Shown: positions 39,360-49,440 of the stretch, in pieces | Layout: each line of letters begins with the position of its first letter | How positions within the stretch are numbered: the stretch's first letter is position 1 | NCBI RefSeq assembly: GCF_000829395.1 | Contig: NZ_AP014680.1 | Span: forward strand, 372,001 to 436,000 | DNA length: 64,000 nucleotides | Source: Paucilactobacillus hokkaidonensis JCM 18461 | Lineage (GTDB): Bacteria > Bacillota > Bacilli > Lactobacillales > Lactobacillaceae | Direction of reading: 5' to 3' | Program-made: the position numbers and the translations under genes | The notes under the pieces: generated by a model | What the model was told of the DNA's origin: nothing | Database searches by the model: none | What the model saw: the letters and a program-made list of their open reading frames with translations, nothing else

Positions 39360-39608
39360 ATGAAACAAGGAATTCATCCAGATTATCACTTAGTTGTGTT
39401 TGAAGATTCATCAACAGGCTTTAAGTTTGTTTCTGGCTCAACAGCCACTTCTAAGGAATCAGTTAAATGGGAAGACGGTAACGAATATCCACTTATTCGG
39501 GTTGAAGTTACATCAGATTCACATCCATTCTATACTGGTAAGCAAAAGTTTACTCAGGCCGATGGTGCTGTGGATCGTTTCAACAAGAAATATGGTCTCA
39601 AAGACTAA
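39360..39608 (+). CDS. rpmE2: Ribosomal protein L31 type B
   Basis: 82 residues, the length of the type B form. It lacks the CxxC zinc motifs of type [31 protein letters not shown] and [20 protein letters not shown] are typical. AAGGAG lies upstream. Type B L31 is often induced on zinc shortage in other bacteria, but I see no Zur-like box before this gene. Confidence 0.97.
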   Translation: MKQGIHPDYHLVVFEDSSTGFKFVSGSTATSKESVKWEDGNEYPLIRVEVTSDSHPFYTGKQKFTQADGAVDRFNKKYGLKD

Positions 39609-39622
39609 TTATGTTGAATTTA

Positions 39623-39662
39623 AAAAAGAGTTTGCGGGGTATATTCTGCAAACTCTTTTTTG
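39623..39662 (+). terminator. rpmE2 terminator
   Basis: AAAAAGAGTTTGC pairs with GCAAACTCTTTTT. It is flanked by A and T runs, so it can act in both directions. Confidence 0.85.
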
Positions 39663-39739
39663 TTATATTATTTTTGAATTTCAATTGTTGCAATGGGTTC
39701 GACAATTGTCTTCTATCCGTGAGACTGCTCGCACTGTAT

Positions 39740-39866
39740 TTTGAAACGTGCTCACAGCCGCACTCGCTTTGCTACGATGTCGATTGTACTATGCCGAAAA
39801 CCGGCAAGTACAAGTCGCAGATAACTACGTTACACTCCGTCATCTAACCGTGGCTGTTCGCACTCC
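39740..39866. repeat. Long intergenic hairpin repeat, copy 8
   Basis: Ends TTTGAAACGTGCTCACAGCCGC and CGTGGCTGTTCGCACTCC match the family. Inside, TACGATGTCGATTGTACT faces AAGTACAAGTCGCAGATAACTACG with partial pairing around CCGAAAACCGG. Just before it, 39697-39738 ends in GCTCGCACTGTA, probably the right arm of another decayed copy. The last codons and stop of the MFS gene lie in the right arm. Confidence 0.7.
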
Positions 39867-41085
39867 TTGCTTTGTTTGCTACGTTAACCCTGAACAACAA
39901 AAAGTTCATGAAAACTAATAATGCGGTGGACAAGAACACACCACTATAATCAAACCATCCTGCCACAACTGCTCCTAGTAACGGACCGATGATGTTTCCG
40001 ATTGCTTGAAAACTTTGGTTCCAACTGAAAACACGTCCAGTCACCATTACAGGCGTGTTTTTTGCCAGTAATGTTTGAACCTGCGGAATCATGGTTGCAT
40101 CTGAGAGCCCAATTAAGAATCGCAGAATTCCCAATTGCCAGACATTAGTGACAAAGGCGGTCGGGATGAAAAAACAAATTGCCATGATAAAGCCAATGGT
40201 TAGTATTCGTTCGGTACCAATACGATCCCCTAAAGCGCCTAGTTTAGGAGCTGCCGCCATTGTAGCAATTCCGGGAATTGCCGCGATGATTCCACTTGTG
40301 AAAGTGACGTTACCATTGCCGTGCATTAATTCACGCACATACAGTGAAATAATAGGAGTAATTGAATTATTGGAAGCTTGAATGATTAAGGTTGTCAAAA
40401 GCATGCCAAAAATCATTTGGGGATCCTTAAGTGCTTTTAATACGCCTCGAGTACTGAATAAATCTTTGCTGGCAGCCGGCTTGAAGTCTGTTTCGTGCAC
40501 AAATAGTAAACTCATAATGAAAACGATCCCGAGTAATCCTCCGGTAATAAAAAAAGTTATTCGGTAGCTAAAGATTGAAGCTAATGTTCCGCCAAGTAAA
40601 GGGCCAAGTAGATTACCACCGGTTGTACCGGCCATCAAGGTGCCTAAAGCACGCCCACTCTTTTCTTTCGGCGTTTCAGTTGCAATTAAAGCGTTGGCGT
40701 TACTAATATATCCGGAGAAGATACCTTGGATGAACCGCAGTCCCATTAACTGCCACACGTTAGTGACCAAACCCATTAAGCCAAGGACAATTGCCATTCC
40801 AGCCGAAGCACGCAGAATCATAATTTTACGGCCATGCTTATCAGCTAGTCTGCCCCAAAGTGGTGAAACAACAGCAGTTACTAAATATGTAACGGCAAAT
40901 ACTAAACCAGAATATAGATTCAATTGGCTTTTAGTGAATGTTCCTAATGTATCCACGTAAAGTGACATAAAAGGCATGATTTCTGAAAAAGCCATGCCAG
41001 CCATAAAAACACTGAACCATAAAACAATAAGGTTTTTCTCCCAGGTTGCACGTGGCCGAAACATTTTTTGCTTAATTGCTTTCAT
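39844..41085 (-). CDS. Major facilitator superfamily multidrug-type exporter
   Basis: 413 residues with about twelve membrane segments. MFS drug:H+ antiporter family, similar in layout to MdtG/PmrA-like exporters. The motif-A loop is LWGRLADKHGRKIMILRAS, with a related GALGDRIGTERILTIG in the second half. FIQGIFSGYISNANALIATETPKEKSGRALG is the motif-C-like region (split by a glycine-rich AGTTGGNLLGPLLGG). Substrate unknown. The final residues RSANSHG are translated from the adjoining hairpin repeat, which suggests the native C-terminus was altered when the repeat arrived. Confidence 0.85.
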   Translation of the reverse strand: MKAIKQKMFRPRATWEKNLIVLWFSVFMAGMAFSEIMPFMSLYVDTLGTFTKSQLNLYSGLVFAVTYLVTAVVSPLWGRLADKHGRKIMILRASAGMAIVLGLMGLVTNVWQLMGLRFIQGIFSGYISNANALIATETPKEKSGRALGTLMAGTTGGNLLGPLLGGTLASIFSYRITFFITGGLLGIVFIMSLLFVHETDFKPAASKDLFSTRGVLKALKDPQMIFGMLLTTLIIQASNNSITPIISLYVRELMHGNGNVTFTSGIIAAIPGIATMAAAPKLGALGDRIGTERILTIGFIMAICFFIPTAFVTNVWQLGILRFLIGLSDATMIPQVQTLLAKNTPVMVTGRVFSWNQSFQAIGNIIGPLLGAVVAGWFDYSGVFLSTALLVFMNFLLFRVNVANKARSANSHG

Positions 41086-41198
41086 GGGACAAAGGGCTCC
41101 TTTTTATTATTATTCGGTGGTATACTCGTATTTGAAATAATTCATATTATGTATAGTACCACTGATCAATTGTTAACTAACTTATTTTGGAGGAAAAA

Positions 41199-41906
41199 AT
41201 GAAAAAAAAGCAAAGTGGCAAATTAAAACGGTGGTTAGGTGGGATAGCTTTAACGCTATTGATCTTAATATCGCTCGGGTTGATTTTTAATCAACAAATT
41301 AAGAACTATTTAGTTGATTCATACAAACCTTCAGTTAGCCAAACTAGTATTAAAAAAAATAATAAAAAACAAGGCAACTTTGATTTTTCGAGTGTTAAGT
41401 CATTGGACTTTCAAAGTGTGACTAAGGCAAGATTAAATAAACAAAAAATTCATGTGATTGGTGAGATTTCTATTCCAGCGATCAAAATGAACTTACCAAT
41501 TGCAAAGGGTGTTGATAACACGGTATTGGCATTGGCTGCTGGTACAATGCGTGAAAATATGAAGATGGGTCAGGGCAACTACGCGTTAGCCGGTCATCAT
41601 ATGAACAATAAGAAAATTTTATTCAGTCCGTTGTATTGGAAAGCTAAAGTAGGGCAAAAAATTTATGTGACTAACTTAAAACATGTTTACGAGTATAAAA
41701 TTTATAAACGCACCTTTATCAAGGCAACTCGCTTAGATGTGGTCAAAAATACTCCCCACAAAAAAATCATCACCCTCATTACCTGTGATGCCACAGGAAC
41801 TAATCGGTTGATGATTCGTGGTAAACATGTCAAGACAATGAAATTCAAACAAGCACCTGAAAAAGTACAAAAACAACTTAGTGGTAGCTTTAATAATAAG
41901 TATTAG
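41199..41906 (+). CDS. srtA: Class A sortase
   Basis: 235 residues. An N-terminal membrane anchor (about 13-30) and an extracytoplasmic transpeptidase domain attach LPXTG proteins to peptidoglycan. Catalytic residues are visible: H133 in YALAGHHM, C196 in LITCDATG and R203. IGEISIPAIKMNLPIAKG is the typical substrate-groove strand. ATG 41199 follows GGAGG. No sortase substrate is encoded nearby. The stop overlaps the 3' end of the convergent phosphatase gene by 4 nt. Confidence 0.93.
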   Translation: MKKKQSGKLKRWLGGIALTLLILISLGLIFNQQIKNYLVDSYKPSVSQTSIKKNNKKQGNFDFSSVKSLDFQSVTKARLNKQKIHVIGEISIPAIKMNLPIAKGVDNTVLALAAGTMRENMKMGQGNYALAGHHMNNKKILFSPLYWKAKVGQKIYVTNLKHVYEYKIYKRTFIKATRLDVVKNTPHKKIITLITCDATGTNRLMIRGKHVKTMKFKQAPEKVQKQLSGSFNNKY

Positions 41907-42370
41907 TCTGCGAGCTTTTGCTTAAAAAAGGCTAACCAGGCTGGCAAGGCTTCTACTAGGCTATTATAGGTTTCTTGAAAGCGATGAGTATACCAAGGGT
42001 CAGGGATTGCCTGCCCCTTTTTTGCTGGAATCATATCGAAGATGGCGTAAATTTTGGCATGTGAATCAGCAGGTGCTCGGCGCTTAACGTCTGCCATATT
42101 CATGTCATCCATACAAATAATATAATCGGCATTATCAAAATCGTGTGAATTTAAAGGTCTAGAAATTAAATTATCTGACTGTAAATGGTATTTAGCCAGT
42201 ATTTTACGTGTGCCAGGATGGGGCGGATTGCCCTCTTCTTCAGCACTAGTTCCTGCAGAATCAATCGTAATTTGGTTAGTGAGGTCCTCGTCAGTTACCA
42301 TTTTTTCAAACATTGCTTGTGCCATTGGTGAGCGACAAATGTTACCTAAACAGACAAATAATACGTTCAT
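41903..42370 (-). CDS. Low-molecular-weight protein tyrosine phosphatase
   Basis: 155 residues. The signature loop is CLGNICRS with nucleophile C7 and R13 at the N-terminus, and the general acid lies in IPDPWYTH. Low-molecular-weight PTPs remove phosphate from phosphotyrosine proteins, often those regulating capsule or polysaccharide synthesis. ATG 42370 is chosen because AAAGGTG lies about ten bases upstream on the minus strand; a TTG three codons earlier is too close. No tyrosine kinase gene is in this window. Confidence 0.93.
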   Translation of the reverse strand: MNVLFVCLGNICRSPMAQAMFEKMVTDEDLTNQITIDSAGTSAEEEGNPPHPGTRKILAKYHLQSDNLISRPLNSHDFDNADYIICMDDMNMADVKRRAPADSHAKIYAIFDMIPAKKGQAIPDPWYTHRFQETYNSLVEALPAWLAFFKQKLAD

Positions 42371-42492
42371 AATTAACAAACACCTTTCAAATCATTTATT
42401 TTTTGTTAACACCGTTGTTAAAACTTTCCTCAATAGCTTTAATGCGTTACTATTAAGAGTAATCAATATAAAAGAAGAAACGGGGAATTGAA

Positions 42493-43056
42493 ATGATGAC
42501 AACTATTATTGTAATTGTGGTGATTGTATTACTGATTGCCATTTATGCTGGCATATATAACGGTCTGGTACGGGCACGAACTCATACTCAAGAATCATGG
42601 AGCCAAATTGATGTGCAATTAAAGCGTCGAAACGATTTAATTCCTAACTTAATTGAAACTGTTAAGGGATATGGTAAATATGAAGCTGGTACACTTGAAA
42701 AAGTGGTTGCATTACGGAACCAATTGACACAAATACCAGCAGATGATCATCAACAGACAATGGAAGTTTCAAACCAGTTATCACAATCACTTAAAAGTAT
42801 TTTTGCTTTGTCAGAAAATTATCCTGATTTAAAGGCAAGTACAGAGTATACAAAGTTAATGGAAGAGTTAACTAACACAGAAAATAAGATTGCTTATTCA
42901 CGCCAGCTATTTAATTCAACGGCTGCCAATCTGAATATGAAAGTTCAATCGTTCCCAACTAACATTGTAGCGAAATTACAGCATTTTGTACAAATAGATT
43001 ACTTACAAGTACCAGAGGAAGAAAAAAGTGTTCCAAAGGTATCGTTTGATAACTAA
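42493..43056 (+). CDS. LemA family protein
   Basis: 187 residues. One N-terminal membrane segment (about 4-22) is followed by a long helical bundle facing the cytosol or outside, with the family's [39 protein letters not shown] motif region in three blocks. LemA proteins are often encoded beside HtpX, as here (19-base gap), and may act with it. Start at one of two adjacent ATG codons. Confidence 0.92.
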   Translation: MMTTIIVIVVIVLLIAIYAGIYNGLVRARTHTQESWSQIDVQLKRRNDLIPNLIETVKGYGKYEAGTLEKVVALRNQLTQIPADDHQQTMEVSNQLSQSLKSIFALSENYPDLKASTEYTKLMEELTNTENKIAYSRQLFNSTAANLNMKVQSFPTNIVAKLQHFVQIDYLQVPEEEKSVPKVSFDN

Positions 43057-43075
43057 TTGATGAGGTGAAAATTAA

Positions 43076-43981
43076 ATGCTTTATCAGCAGATTGCACAAA
43101 ATAAACGACGAACAGTTTATGTGATGATTGGTTTTTTAATATTGGTTTTGGCAATTGGCGCCGCGATTGGCTATGTGTTTTTTAATAGTTATATTTCTGG
43201 GATTGTGATGGCATTGGTGATTGGTGTTATTTATATGTTGCTGATGATTTCGCAGTCAACGTCGGTCATTATGAATATGAATCACGGCCATGAAATCAAA
43301 GATGAAAATGAGGCACCACAATTATGGCACGTCGTTGAGGATATGGCATTAGTTGCTCAAGTACCAATGCCACGTGTATTTATCATTGACGATCCCAGCC
43401 CGAATGCTTTTGCAACTGGTAACAATCCAGAGCACGCTGCGGTAGCTGCAACAAGTGGTATTTTACAACAGCTTAATCGAGAAGAATTAGAAGCGGTAAT
43501 GGGTCATGAAATGTCACACGTTAGAAACTATGATATTCGTCTTTCAACGATTGCACTGGCATTATCGGCTGTGATTTCGGTATTAGTTAATATCGGGATG
43601 CATTCATTTTGGTGGGGTGGCGGACGCCGACGCAGTAACAATAATAATAGTGAGGGTGGTGGTTACATCCAAATTATTTTAATGGTTCTCTCGATTTTAA
43701 TTGTCATCTTGGGGCCACTAGCTGCTTCGATTGCGCAAATGGCGTTGTCCCGAAATCGTGAGTACTTAGCCGATGCGGGTAGTGTGGAGCTAACACGGAA
43801 TCCACGAGGCTTAATTACGGCGTTACAAAAGATCTCAAGCTCTGAGCCAATGAAACAAGCAGATCCTAGTAGCTCGGCACTGTATATCAGTGATCCAATG
43901 AAAAAGAAAAAGTCGTTTGCTCATTTATTCGATTCGCATCCACCGATGGAAGATCGCATTGCGAGATTGGAAAAAATGTAG
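43076..43981 (+). CDS. htpX: Membrane-bound zinc metalloprotease HtpX
   Basis: 301 residues, M48 peptidase for membrane protein quality control. Two N-terminal membrane segments (about 14-36 and 40-60) precede the zinc motif HEMSH at 144-148. The third ligand lies in [13 protein letters not shown], and two more hydrophobic segments fall between. A glycine/asparagine loop ([16 protein letters not shown]) divides the middle. [13 protein letters not shown] is the typical end. GAGGTGAA lies upstream of ATG. Confidence 0.95.
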   Translation: MLYQQIAQNKRRTVYVMIGFLILVLAIGAAIGYVFFNSYISGIVMALVIGVIYMLLMISQSTSVIMNMNHGHEIKDENEAPQLWHVVEDMALVAQVPMPRVFIIDDPSPNAFATGNNPEHAAVAATSGILQQLNREELEAVMGHEMSHVRNYDIRLSTIALALSAVISVLVNIGMHSFWWGGGRRRSNNNNSEGGGYIQIILMVLSILIVILGPLAASIAQMALSRNREYLADAGSVELTRNPRGLITALQKISSSEPMKQADPSSSALYISDPMKKKKSFAHLFDSHPPMEDRIARLEKM

Positions 43982-44133
43982 TCACAAAATAAATTTTTAA
44001 AAATCAAAGATAACTGGCGTGTACTAGTGCTGGCTATCTTTTTTACTGCAGTTTTGTCTGAAAAATGTATAGTGATTTGACTGCACACTAACGGTAAATC
44101 GTGGTATATTCTTATTACTTGGAAGATGATCCA

Positions 44134-44142
44134 TGCTATAAT
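44134..44142 (+). promoter_or_regulatory. murF extended -10 promoter
   Basis: TGCTATAAT forms an extended -10; the -35 region is weak. It lies 55 bases before the murF start. Confidence 0.5.
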
Positions 44143-44196
44143 AAAAAAGTTGTACATTGGACAGATACTGTCTTTGAAAAAGAGGAGTCACATTTT

Positions 44197-45567
44197 ATGA
44201 AAATGAAATTAGCGGAAATTGCCAAGGCAATTTCTGTCGAAAATGACATTAGCAGGTGGCAAGATGTTGAAGTTTCTAGTGTTGCATTTGATAGTCGCCA
44301 AATTGCTAATGGTGCTTTGTTTGTCCCACTAACTGGACAACAAGATGGACACAAATTTGTGCAAAATGCTTTTGAACATGGTGCTAGTGCTACTTTATGG
44401 GCTAGTGATCATCCTATTGAAAAAAGTAACCAGCCAATTTTAGTGGTTAAAGATCCACTTAAGGCACTGCAAGAACTTAGTAAGTATTATTTAAGTAAAA
44501 TCAATCCATTCGTTGTGGCAGTCACTGGCAGTAATGGTAAAACAACTACCAAGGATATGATTGCCTCGATTTTAAGTACGCAGATGAATGTAACTAAGAC
44601 CTATGAAAATTTTAATAATCAAATTGGGGTCCCCGTGACGTTACTTAATATGGAGTCTAATACCGAGGCGGTGGTGGTTGAAATGGGGATGGACCATTTT
44701 GGTGAGTTAGATTTTCTTACTAAGATGGTTAATCCAGATATTGCCGTTATCACAATGATTGGTGAAGCCCATATTGAATTTTTCGGGACACGTGATAAAA
44801 TTGCGGATGCTAAAATGGAAATTACGCACGGGTTAAAAGAGGACGGGACGTTTGTTTTTAACGGTGATGAACCGCTATTGACGCAACGTGCTAAACAAGT
44901 TGATCAGGAACAACGGACGTTTGGTCGGCAACTTGAAAATAATCTGTATGCCACGAGCGTAAATCTAACTAGTCATGAAATTAAATTCACCACCAATATG
45001 TGGCCGGACACTGAGTTTACAGTTCCGATGATGGGTGAATACAATATTAATAATGCACTTGCGGCCCTGAGTGTTGCAGATTTAATGCGGATTTCATCAG
45101 CTAATATGCAAACAGGATTGGCCCACGTGGAATTAACACAAAATCGAGCACAATGGATTGCTGGTAAAAATGGCGAGCAAATTTTAAGCGATGTGTATAA
45201 CTCAAATCCAACAGCTGCTAAACAAGTTTTGCATGCATTTGCATTGACCCAAACTGAAGGCCAACGCGTGGCCGTCCTTGGAGATATGTTGGAACTTGGA
45301 GATGCAGCCGCTAATCTGCATGCATCATTAGCTCAGGAATTAGATCCAGCTAAAATTCAATCCGTGTTTTTAATTGGGCCCCATATGAAGGCTTTACGAG
45401 ATGAGCTACAAAATAAATATTCGGCAGATGCATTACATTATTTTGATATTGAACAAAAAGAACAAATGACCGCACAACTGCAAGATAGCCTTACAAATGA
45501 TGACATTGTATTATTGAAAGCAAGTCATGGAATTCATTTAGAAACCGTGCTGGAAAGTTTAAAATAG
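44197..45567 (+). CDS. murF: UDP-MurNAc-tripeptide--D-Ala-D-Ala ligase
   Basis: 456 residues. Adds D-Ala-D-Ala to the peptidoglycan precursor in the cytosol. Mur-ligase domains are visible in order: the N-terminal UDP-binding part (FDSRQIANGALFVPL), ATP loop VTGSNGKTTTKDM (about 110-122), VVEMGMDHFGELDFL, GEYNINNALAALSVA and the C-terminal VLGDMLELGDAAANLH with LKASHGIHLE. ATG 44197 follows AGAGGAG. alr further downstream supplies the D-alanine. Confidence 0.96.
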   Translation: MKMKLAEIAKAISVENDISRWQDVEVSSVAFDSRQIANGALFVPLTGQQDGHKFVQNAFEHGASATLWASDHPIEKSNQPILVVKDPLKALQELSKYYLSKINPFVVAVTGSNGKTTTKDMIASILSTQMNVTKTYENFNNQIGVPVTLLNMESNTEAVVVEMGMDHFGELDFLTKMVNPDIAVITMIGEAHIEFFGTRDKIADAKMEITHGLKEDGTFVFNGDEPLLTQRAKQVDQEQRTFGRQLENNLYATSVNLTSHEIKFTTNMWPDTEFTVPMMGEYNINNALAALSVADLMRISSANMQTGLAHVELTQNRAQWIAGKNGEQILSDVYNSNPTAAKQVLHAFALTQTEGQRVAVLGDMLELGDAAANLHASLAQELDPAKIQSVFLIGPHMKALRDELQNKYSADALHYFDIEQKEQMTAQLQDSLTNDDIVLLKASHGIHLETVLESLK

Positions 45568-45709
45568 ACTATTTAAGCGTTACAGTTGCGATTTATTGAT
45601 AATACTTGTATACTAGCAAGGTTGTATATTTTTAACTTTAGTTATTTATCGGTTAGGGCAACGGATTTTGTCTTGATAAACAACTCGTAATTAACAGGAG
45701 GAAACATAT

Positions 45710-47242
45710 TTGAAGTTTAGCGAATTAGGCCTATCAGAAAGCCTATTAAAAGCAGTGAAGCGTAGTGGCTACGAGGAAGCAACTCCTATTCAAGCCGAAA
45801 CGATTCCAATGGTCTTAGACGGTAAAGATGTTATTGGAGAAGCCCAAACTGGGACAGGTAAAACTGCTGCATTTGGTTTACCAATCATCGAGCATATAGA
45901 TCCAAGCAATCCAGAAATCCAGGCATTAGTAATTTCACCAACCCGTGAGTTGGCAATTCAAACTCAAGAAGAATTATATCGATTGGGTCAAGATAAAAAA
46001 GCTAAAGTCCAAGTGGTTTATGGTGGGGCCGACATTCGTCGCCAAATCAACAATTTAAAGAACCATCCCCAAATCTTGGTTGGAACACCAGGCCGACTAT
46101 TAGATCATATTAATCGTCGGACAGTTAAGTTAGCGCACATTCAGACATTAGTTTTGGATGAAGCTGACGAAATGCTTAACATGGGATTCTTAGAAGATAT
46201 TGAATCAATTATTAAACAAACACCTGATTCACGGCAGACGTTGCTGTTTTCAGCAACTATGCCAGCAGCAATTCGAAAAATTGGCGTTCATTTTATGAAG
46301 GATGCACAACAAGTTAAGATCAAGGCCAAGGAATTAACGACCGAATTAATTGATCAATACTATGTTCGTTCTCGTGATTTTGAAAAATTTGATACAATGA
46401 CTCGTTTAATTGATGTACAAGATCCGGACCTAACCATTGTGTTTGGTCGGACTAAACGACGTGTTGATGAATTATCAAAGGGTCTTGCAACCCGTGGTTA
46501 CAATGCCGCTGGAATTCATGGTGATTTAACACAGCAACGCCGTACTCAAATTATGAATCGGTTTAAGGCTGGTAAGATTGATATCTTAGTAGCTACTGAT
46601 GTGGCTGCTCGTGGATTGGATATTTCTGGTGTCACACATGTGTACAACTATGATATTCCACAAGATCCGGACAGTTATGTTCATCGTATTGGTCGTACCG
46701 GCCGTGCCGGACATCATGGTGTTTCATTAACGTTTGTAACTCCTAATGAAATGGATTACTTACGTGAAATTGAAAAGCTTACTAAGGTGCGTATGTTGCC
46801 ACTTAAGCCACCTTCACAAGAAGAGGCATTCAAAGGGCAATTAGCTAACGCTTTGAGTGAGGTTGAAAGTTTGATTTCAGCCACAGACACTGCTAAATTT
46901 TCAAGTCAGGCTGAAGAATTATTGAATCAGCATGATCCTGTGGAATTAGTGGCAGCATTGCTAAATGACATTACCAAAAATGATGCCAGTGCAACGCCAG
47001 TTAAGATTACACCAGAACGTCCATTACCAAGCCACAAAAAAGGTGGTAACGGTGGCGGACGTCGTGGCGGCGGTAGTCGTAATGGCGGTCATGGTGGCTA
47101 TCGTGGCAACTCATCAAATCGTCGACGTGGTTCATCTTCTCATAGTGATAACCATGGTGGCGGTGGTCGCTCAGGTAATCGTTCGAATAGCAACCATTCA
47201 AGTTCAAGTCGTCATTCATACAGTATTCATAAAAAAGATTAA
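45710..47242 (+). CDS. cshA: DEAD-box RNA helicase CshA
   Basis: 510 residues. It unwinds RNA in ribosome assembly and RNA decay. Motifs are the Q motif (GYEEATPIQAETIP), AQTGTGKT at 45-52, PTRELA, LDEADEMLNMGF, FSATMP, ATDVAARGLDI and HRIGRTGRAG. A C-terminal extension of about 60 residues is rich in Gly, Arg, Ser and His, typical RNA-binding tails. The start is TTG 45710, eight bases after AGGAGG. The 5' leader is about 90 bases from a likely TATACT element (near 45609). A terminator follows. Confidence 0.96.
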   Translation: MKFSELGLSESLLKAVKRSGYEEATPIQAETIPMVLDGKDVIGEAQTGTGKTAAFGLPIIEHIDPSNPEIQALVISPTRELAIQTQEELYRLGQDKKAKVQVVYGGADIRRQINNLKNHPQILVGTPGRLLDHINRRTVKLAHIQTLVLDEADEMLNMGFLEDIESIIKQTPDSRQTLLFSATMPAAIRKIGVHFMKDAQQVKIKAKELTTELIDQYYVRSRDFEKFDTMTRLIDVQDPDLTIVFGRTKRRVDELSKGLATRGYNAAGIHGDLTQQRRTQIMNRFKAGKIDILVATDVAARGLDISGVTHVYNYDIPQDPDSYVHRIGRTGRAGHHGVSLTFVTPNEMDYLREIEKLTKVRMLPLKPPSQEEAFKGQLANALSEVESLISATDTAKFSSQAEELLNQHDPVELVAALLNDITKNDASATPVKITPERPLPSHKKGGNGGGRRGGGSRNGGHGGYRGNSSNRRRGSSSHSDNHGGGGRSGNRSNSNHSSSSRHSYSIHKKD

Positions 47243-47247
47243 TATTC

Positions 47248-47284
47248 AAAGATTGAACATGGCTATGTGTTCGATCTTTTTTTA
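47248..47284 (+). terminator. cshA terminator
   Basis: AAAGATTGAACA pairs with TGTTCGATCTTT around an 8-base loop, followed by T. Confidence 0.85.
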
Positions 47285-47378
47285 TTTGGCCAATTATTGC
47301 CGGTGTCCATACTTTATCTATTGGCCAATATTTGCTATAATTAAAACTTCAGATAGCGGCTAAAAAGAGGGACTACTT

Positions 47379-47741
47379 ATGATTTTTGGAACCGGAATTG
47401 ATTTAACTGAAATAAGTCGAATTGATCAGATGCAGGTTAAGCATCCACATTTTGCTGACAAGGTCTTAACAAGTAAAGAATTGTTACAATACGATCAGTT
47501 AAAGGGACAAAGCAAGCGTGAATTTCTTGCTGGTCGCTTCTCACTGAAAGAATCGTTTTCTAAAGCTTATGGAACGGGCATAGGAGAACAATTATCATTT
47601 CAAGATATTGAAATTTTAAACAATGAAGTTGGCCGACCAATTCTGACACACACTGTGTTTGATGGTGAGGCGCATGTTTCTGTTTCACACATTCATGACC
47701 TTGTTGTTACGCAGGTCATCTTAGAAAAGGAGTCAGTTTAA
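47379..47741 (+). CDS. acpS: Holo-[acyl-carrier-protein] synthase
   Basis: 120 residues. Transfers phosphopantetheine from CoA to acyl carrier proteins. The magnesium motif GTGIDLTEISRI and the second motif FLAGRFSLKESFSKAYGTG are complete, and VSVSHIHDLVVTQVI forms the end. AAGAGGG lies upstream. The gene ends two bases before alr; the pair is commonly linked in Firmicutes. Confidence 0.97.
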   Translation: MIFGTGIDLTEISRIDQMQVKHPHFADKVLTSKELLQYDQLKGQSKREFLAGRFSLKESFSKAYGTGIGEQLSFQDIEILNNEVGRPILTHTVFDGEAHVSVSHIHDLVVTQVILEKESV

Positions 47742-47743
47742 TC

Positions 47744-48862
47744 ATGGTAGTTGGTGAGCACCGCACAACAAAATTGGTAATCGATAGGGATGCTTTGCGG
47801 CAAAATATTAAAAATGAAAAGTCATTATTAGCATCGGATACAAATTTGTTTGCCGTTGTTAAGGCGAATGCTTACGGCCATGGACTAGTTCAAATAGCTC
47901 AAGAAGCAATTGCTGCTGGTGCAGATGGACTTTGTGTCGCTATCTTAGATGAAGCGTTGGAACTACGAAATGCAGCCATTGATGTTCCCATTTTAGTATT
48001 GGGAATTACCGAAGTTGATAATGCAGCCATTGCCCAGCAATATAACATTTCACTTACGGTTGGTTCAGTTGAATGGTTGCAAGATTTTCAACGAATGGCG
48101 TTTAAGCATGCAAGTAGCAACAAATTAAATGTGCACTTAGCAGTTGATACTGGCATGGGGCGGATTGGATTTCGTGAGATTGGTGAATTCAAACAAGCAT
48201 TGCAGTTAGTAAATCAAGCTCCATTTAATTTTGAGGGCTTGTTTACTCATTTTGCAACGGCTGATGAGACTAATCAGGATTATTTCAATCACCAAATGAC
48301 GATATGGCATCAACTAACTGATGACATGGACACGATGCCACCGATAGTACATGTTGCTAATTCGGCTACCAGTTTGTGGCATTTACCAGTTACGGGTAAC
48401 ATGATCCGCTTTGGGATGGCAATGTATGGATTAAATCCATCTGGTTACGAGATCGAAACGCCATTTAAATTGAAGCCAGTGTTATCGTTAGTTACCAAAA
48501 TCGATTTTGTAAAGCAAATTAAACAAGGTGAGTTTGTTAGTTACGGTGCAACATATCAGGCGAAAGCGGATGAATGGATTGGGACAATTCCGTTGGGATA
48601 TGCTGATGGTTATCCACGCAGAATGCAAGGATTTCATGTTTTGGTAGCAGAACAGTTTTGTGAAATTGTGGGACGGGTTTGCATGGATCAAATTATGATT
48701 CGTTTGCCAAGCAAACTACCAGTCGGAACTGATGTAACTTTGATTGGGCGACAACATGGAAAACAAATTTCAAGTGAAGATGTCGCAGAATATGCTCACA
48801 CTATTAATTATGAGATTATGACTAGTATGGCTCCGCGACTTAAACGCGTATATATTAACTAG
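47744..48862 (+). CDS. alr: Alanine racemase
   Basis: 372 residues. Fold type III PLP enzyme making D-alanine for the cell wall. The PLP lysine K40 lies in AVVKANAYGHG. Family motifs include HLAVDTGMGRIGF, FTHFATAD, RFGMAMYGLNPS, SYGATYQA (catalytic Tyr region), PLGYADGYPR and VGRVCMDQIMI. AAGGAG lies upstream of ATG 47744. It is translated right after acpS and precedes mazF. Confidence 0.97.
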   Translation: MVVGEHRTTKLVIDRDALRQNIKNEKSLLASDTNLFAVVKANAYGHGLVQIAQEAIAAGADGLCVAILDEALELRNAAIDVPILVLGITEVDNAAIAQQYNISLTVGSVEWLQDFQRMAFKHASSNKLNVHLAVDTGMGRIGFREIGEFKQALQLVNQAPFNFEGLFTHFATADETNQDYFNHQMTIWHQLTDDMDTMPPIVHVANSATSLWHLPVTGNMIRFGMAMYGLNPSGYEIETPFKLKPVLSLVTKIDFVKQIKQGEFVSYGATYQAKADEWIGTIPLGYADGYPRRMQGFHVLVAEQFCEIVGRVCMDQIMIRLPSKLPVGTDVTLIGRQHGKQISSEDVAEYAHTINYEIMTSMAPRLKRVYIN

Positions 48863-48918
48863 AAATTATAATGAACCCATTGCAATATTTTAATTTGTGG
48901 GTTTAATTGATTGTGATA

Positions 48919-48927
48919 TGATATAAT
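48919..48927 (+). promoter_or_regulatory. mazF promoter (extended -10)
   Basis: TGATATAAT lies 63 bases upstream of the mazF start. It suggests a transcript separate from alr. Confidence 0.5.
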
Positions 48928-48989
48928 TAGCCGAATATCGAGAGACCACAAATTTAGTTTACTAATTGATAAAATGAGGAGGTGGTGGA

Positions 48990-49385
48990 ATGGCTAAGAT
49001 CGAAATAAAACGTGGAGATATTTTTTACGCGGACTTATCGCCCGTGATTGGTTCAGAGCAAGGTGGAATGCGGCCAGTAGTGATTATCCAAAATGATATT
49101 GGAAATCACTATAGTCCAACAGTGATTGTGGCTGCGATTACGGCACGGATTCAAAAACCAAAAATGCCCACCCACGTACCAATCAATTCAGAATATGTCG
49201 GTATTGAAAAGGATTCTGTCATTTTGTTAGAACAGGTTCGGACGATTGATAAGCAGCGATTACGTGATCGAGTAACTCACTTAGAAGATAGTACAATGAA
49301 ACGCGTTGATCACGCCTTGCAAGTTAGCATTGGATTACTTAGTCAAACCACTAAAACACCTGCTCCAGCGAGTAGTACATACTAA
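48990..49385 (+). CDS. mazF: MazF/PemK-family mRNA interferase without adjacent antitoxin
   Basis: 131 residues, close to the EndoA/MazF of Bacillus. It would cut mRNA at short specific sites. [45 protein letters not shown] and [16 protein letters not shown] are the core strands, and the C-terminus is a short S/T/P tail. GAGGAGGTGG precedes ATG 48990. In Bacillus the antitoxin gene lies directly upstream of the toxin. Here the 127-base gap after alr holds no such frame, so a partner must be elsewhere or absent. Confidence 0.92.
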   Translation: MAKIEIKRGDIFYADLSPVIGSEQGGMRPVVIIQNDIGNHYSPTVIVAAITARIQKPKMPTHVPINSEYVGIEKDSVILLEQVRTIDKQRLRDRVTHLEDSTMKRVDHALQVSIGLLSQTTKTPAPASSTY

Positions 49386-49440
49386 AAAAAATAAAAATGC
49401 GCATCGAAGAATTGGTTGAGCGTAACCTCTGGTTAATTAA

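Noticed and set aside
46965-47363. Open frame in the shifted frame at the end of cshA
   Set aside because: It is a shadow of the Gly/Arg/Ser-rich tail of cshA caused by repetitive codons.
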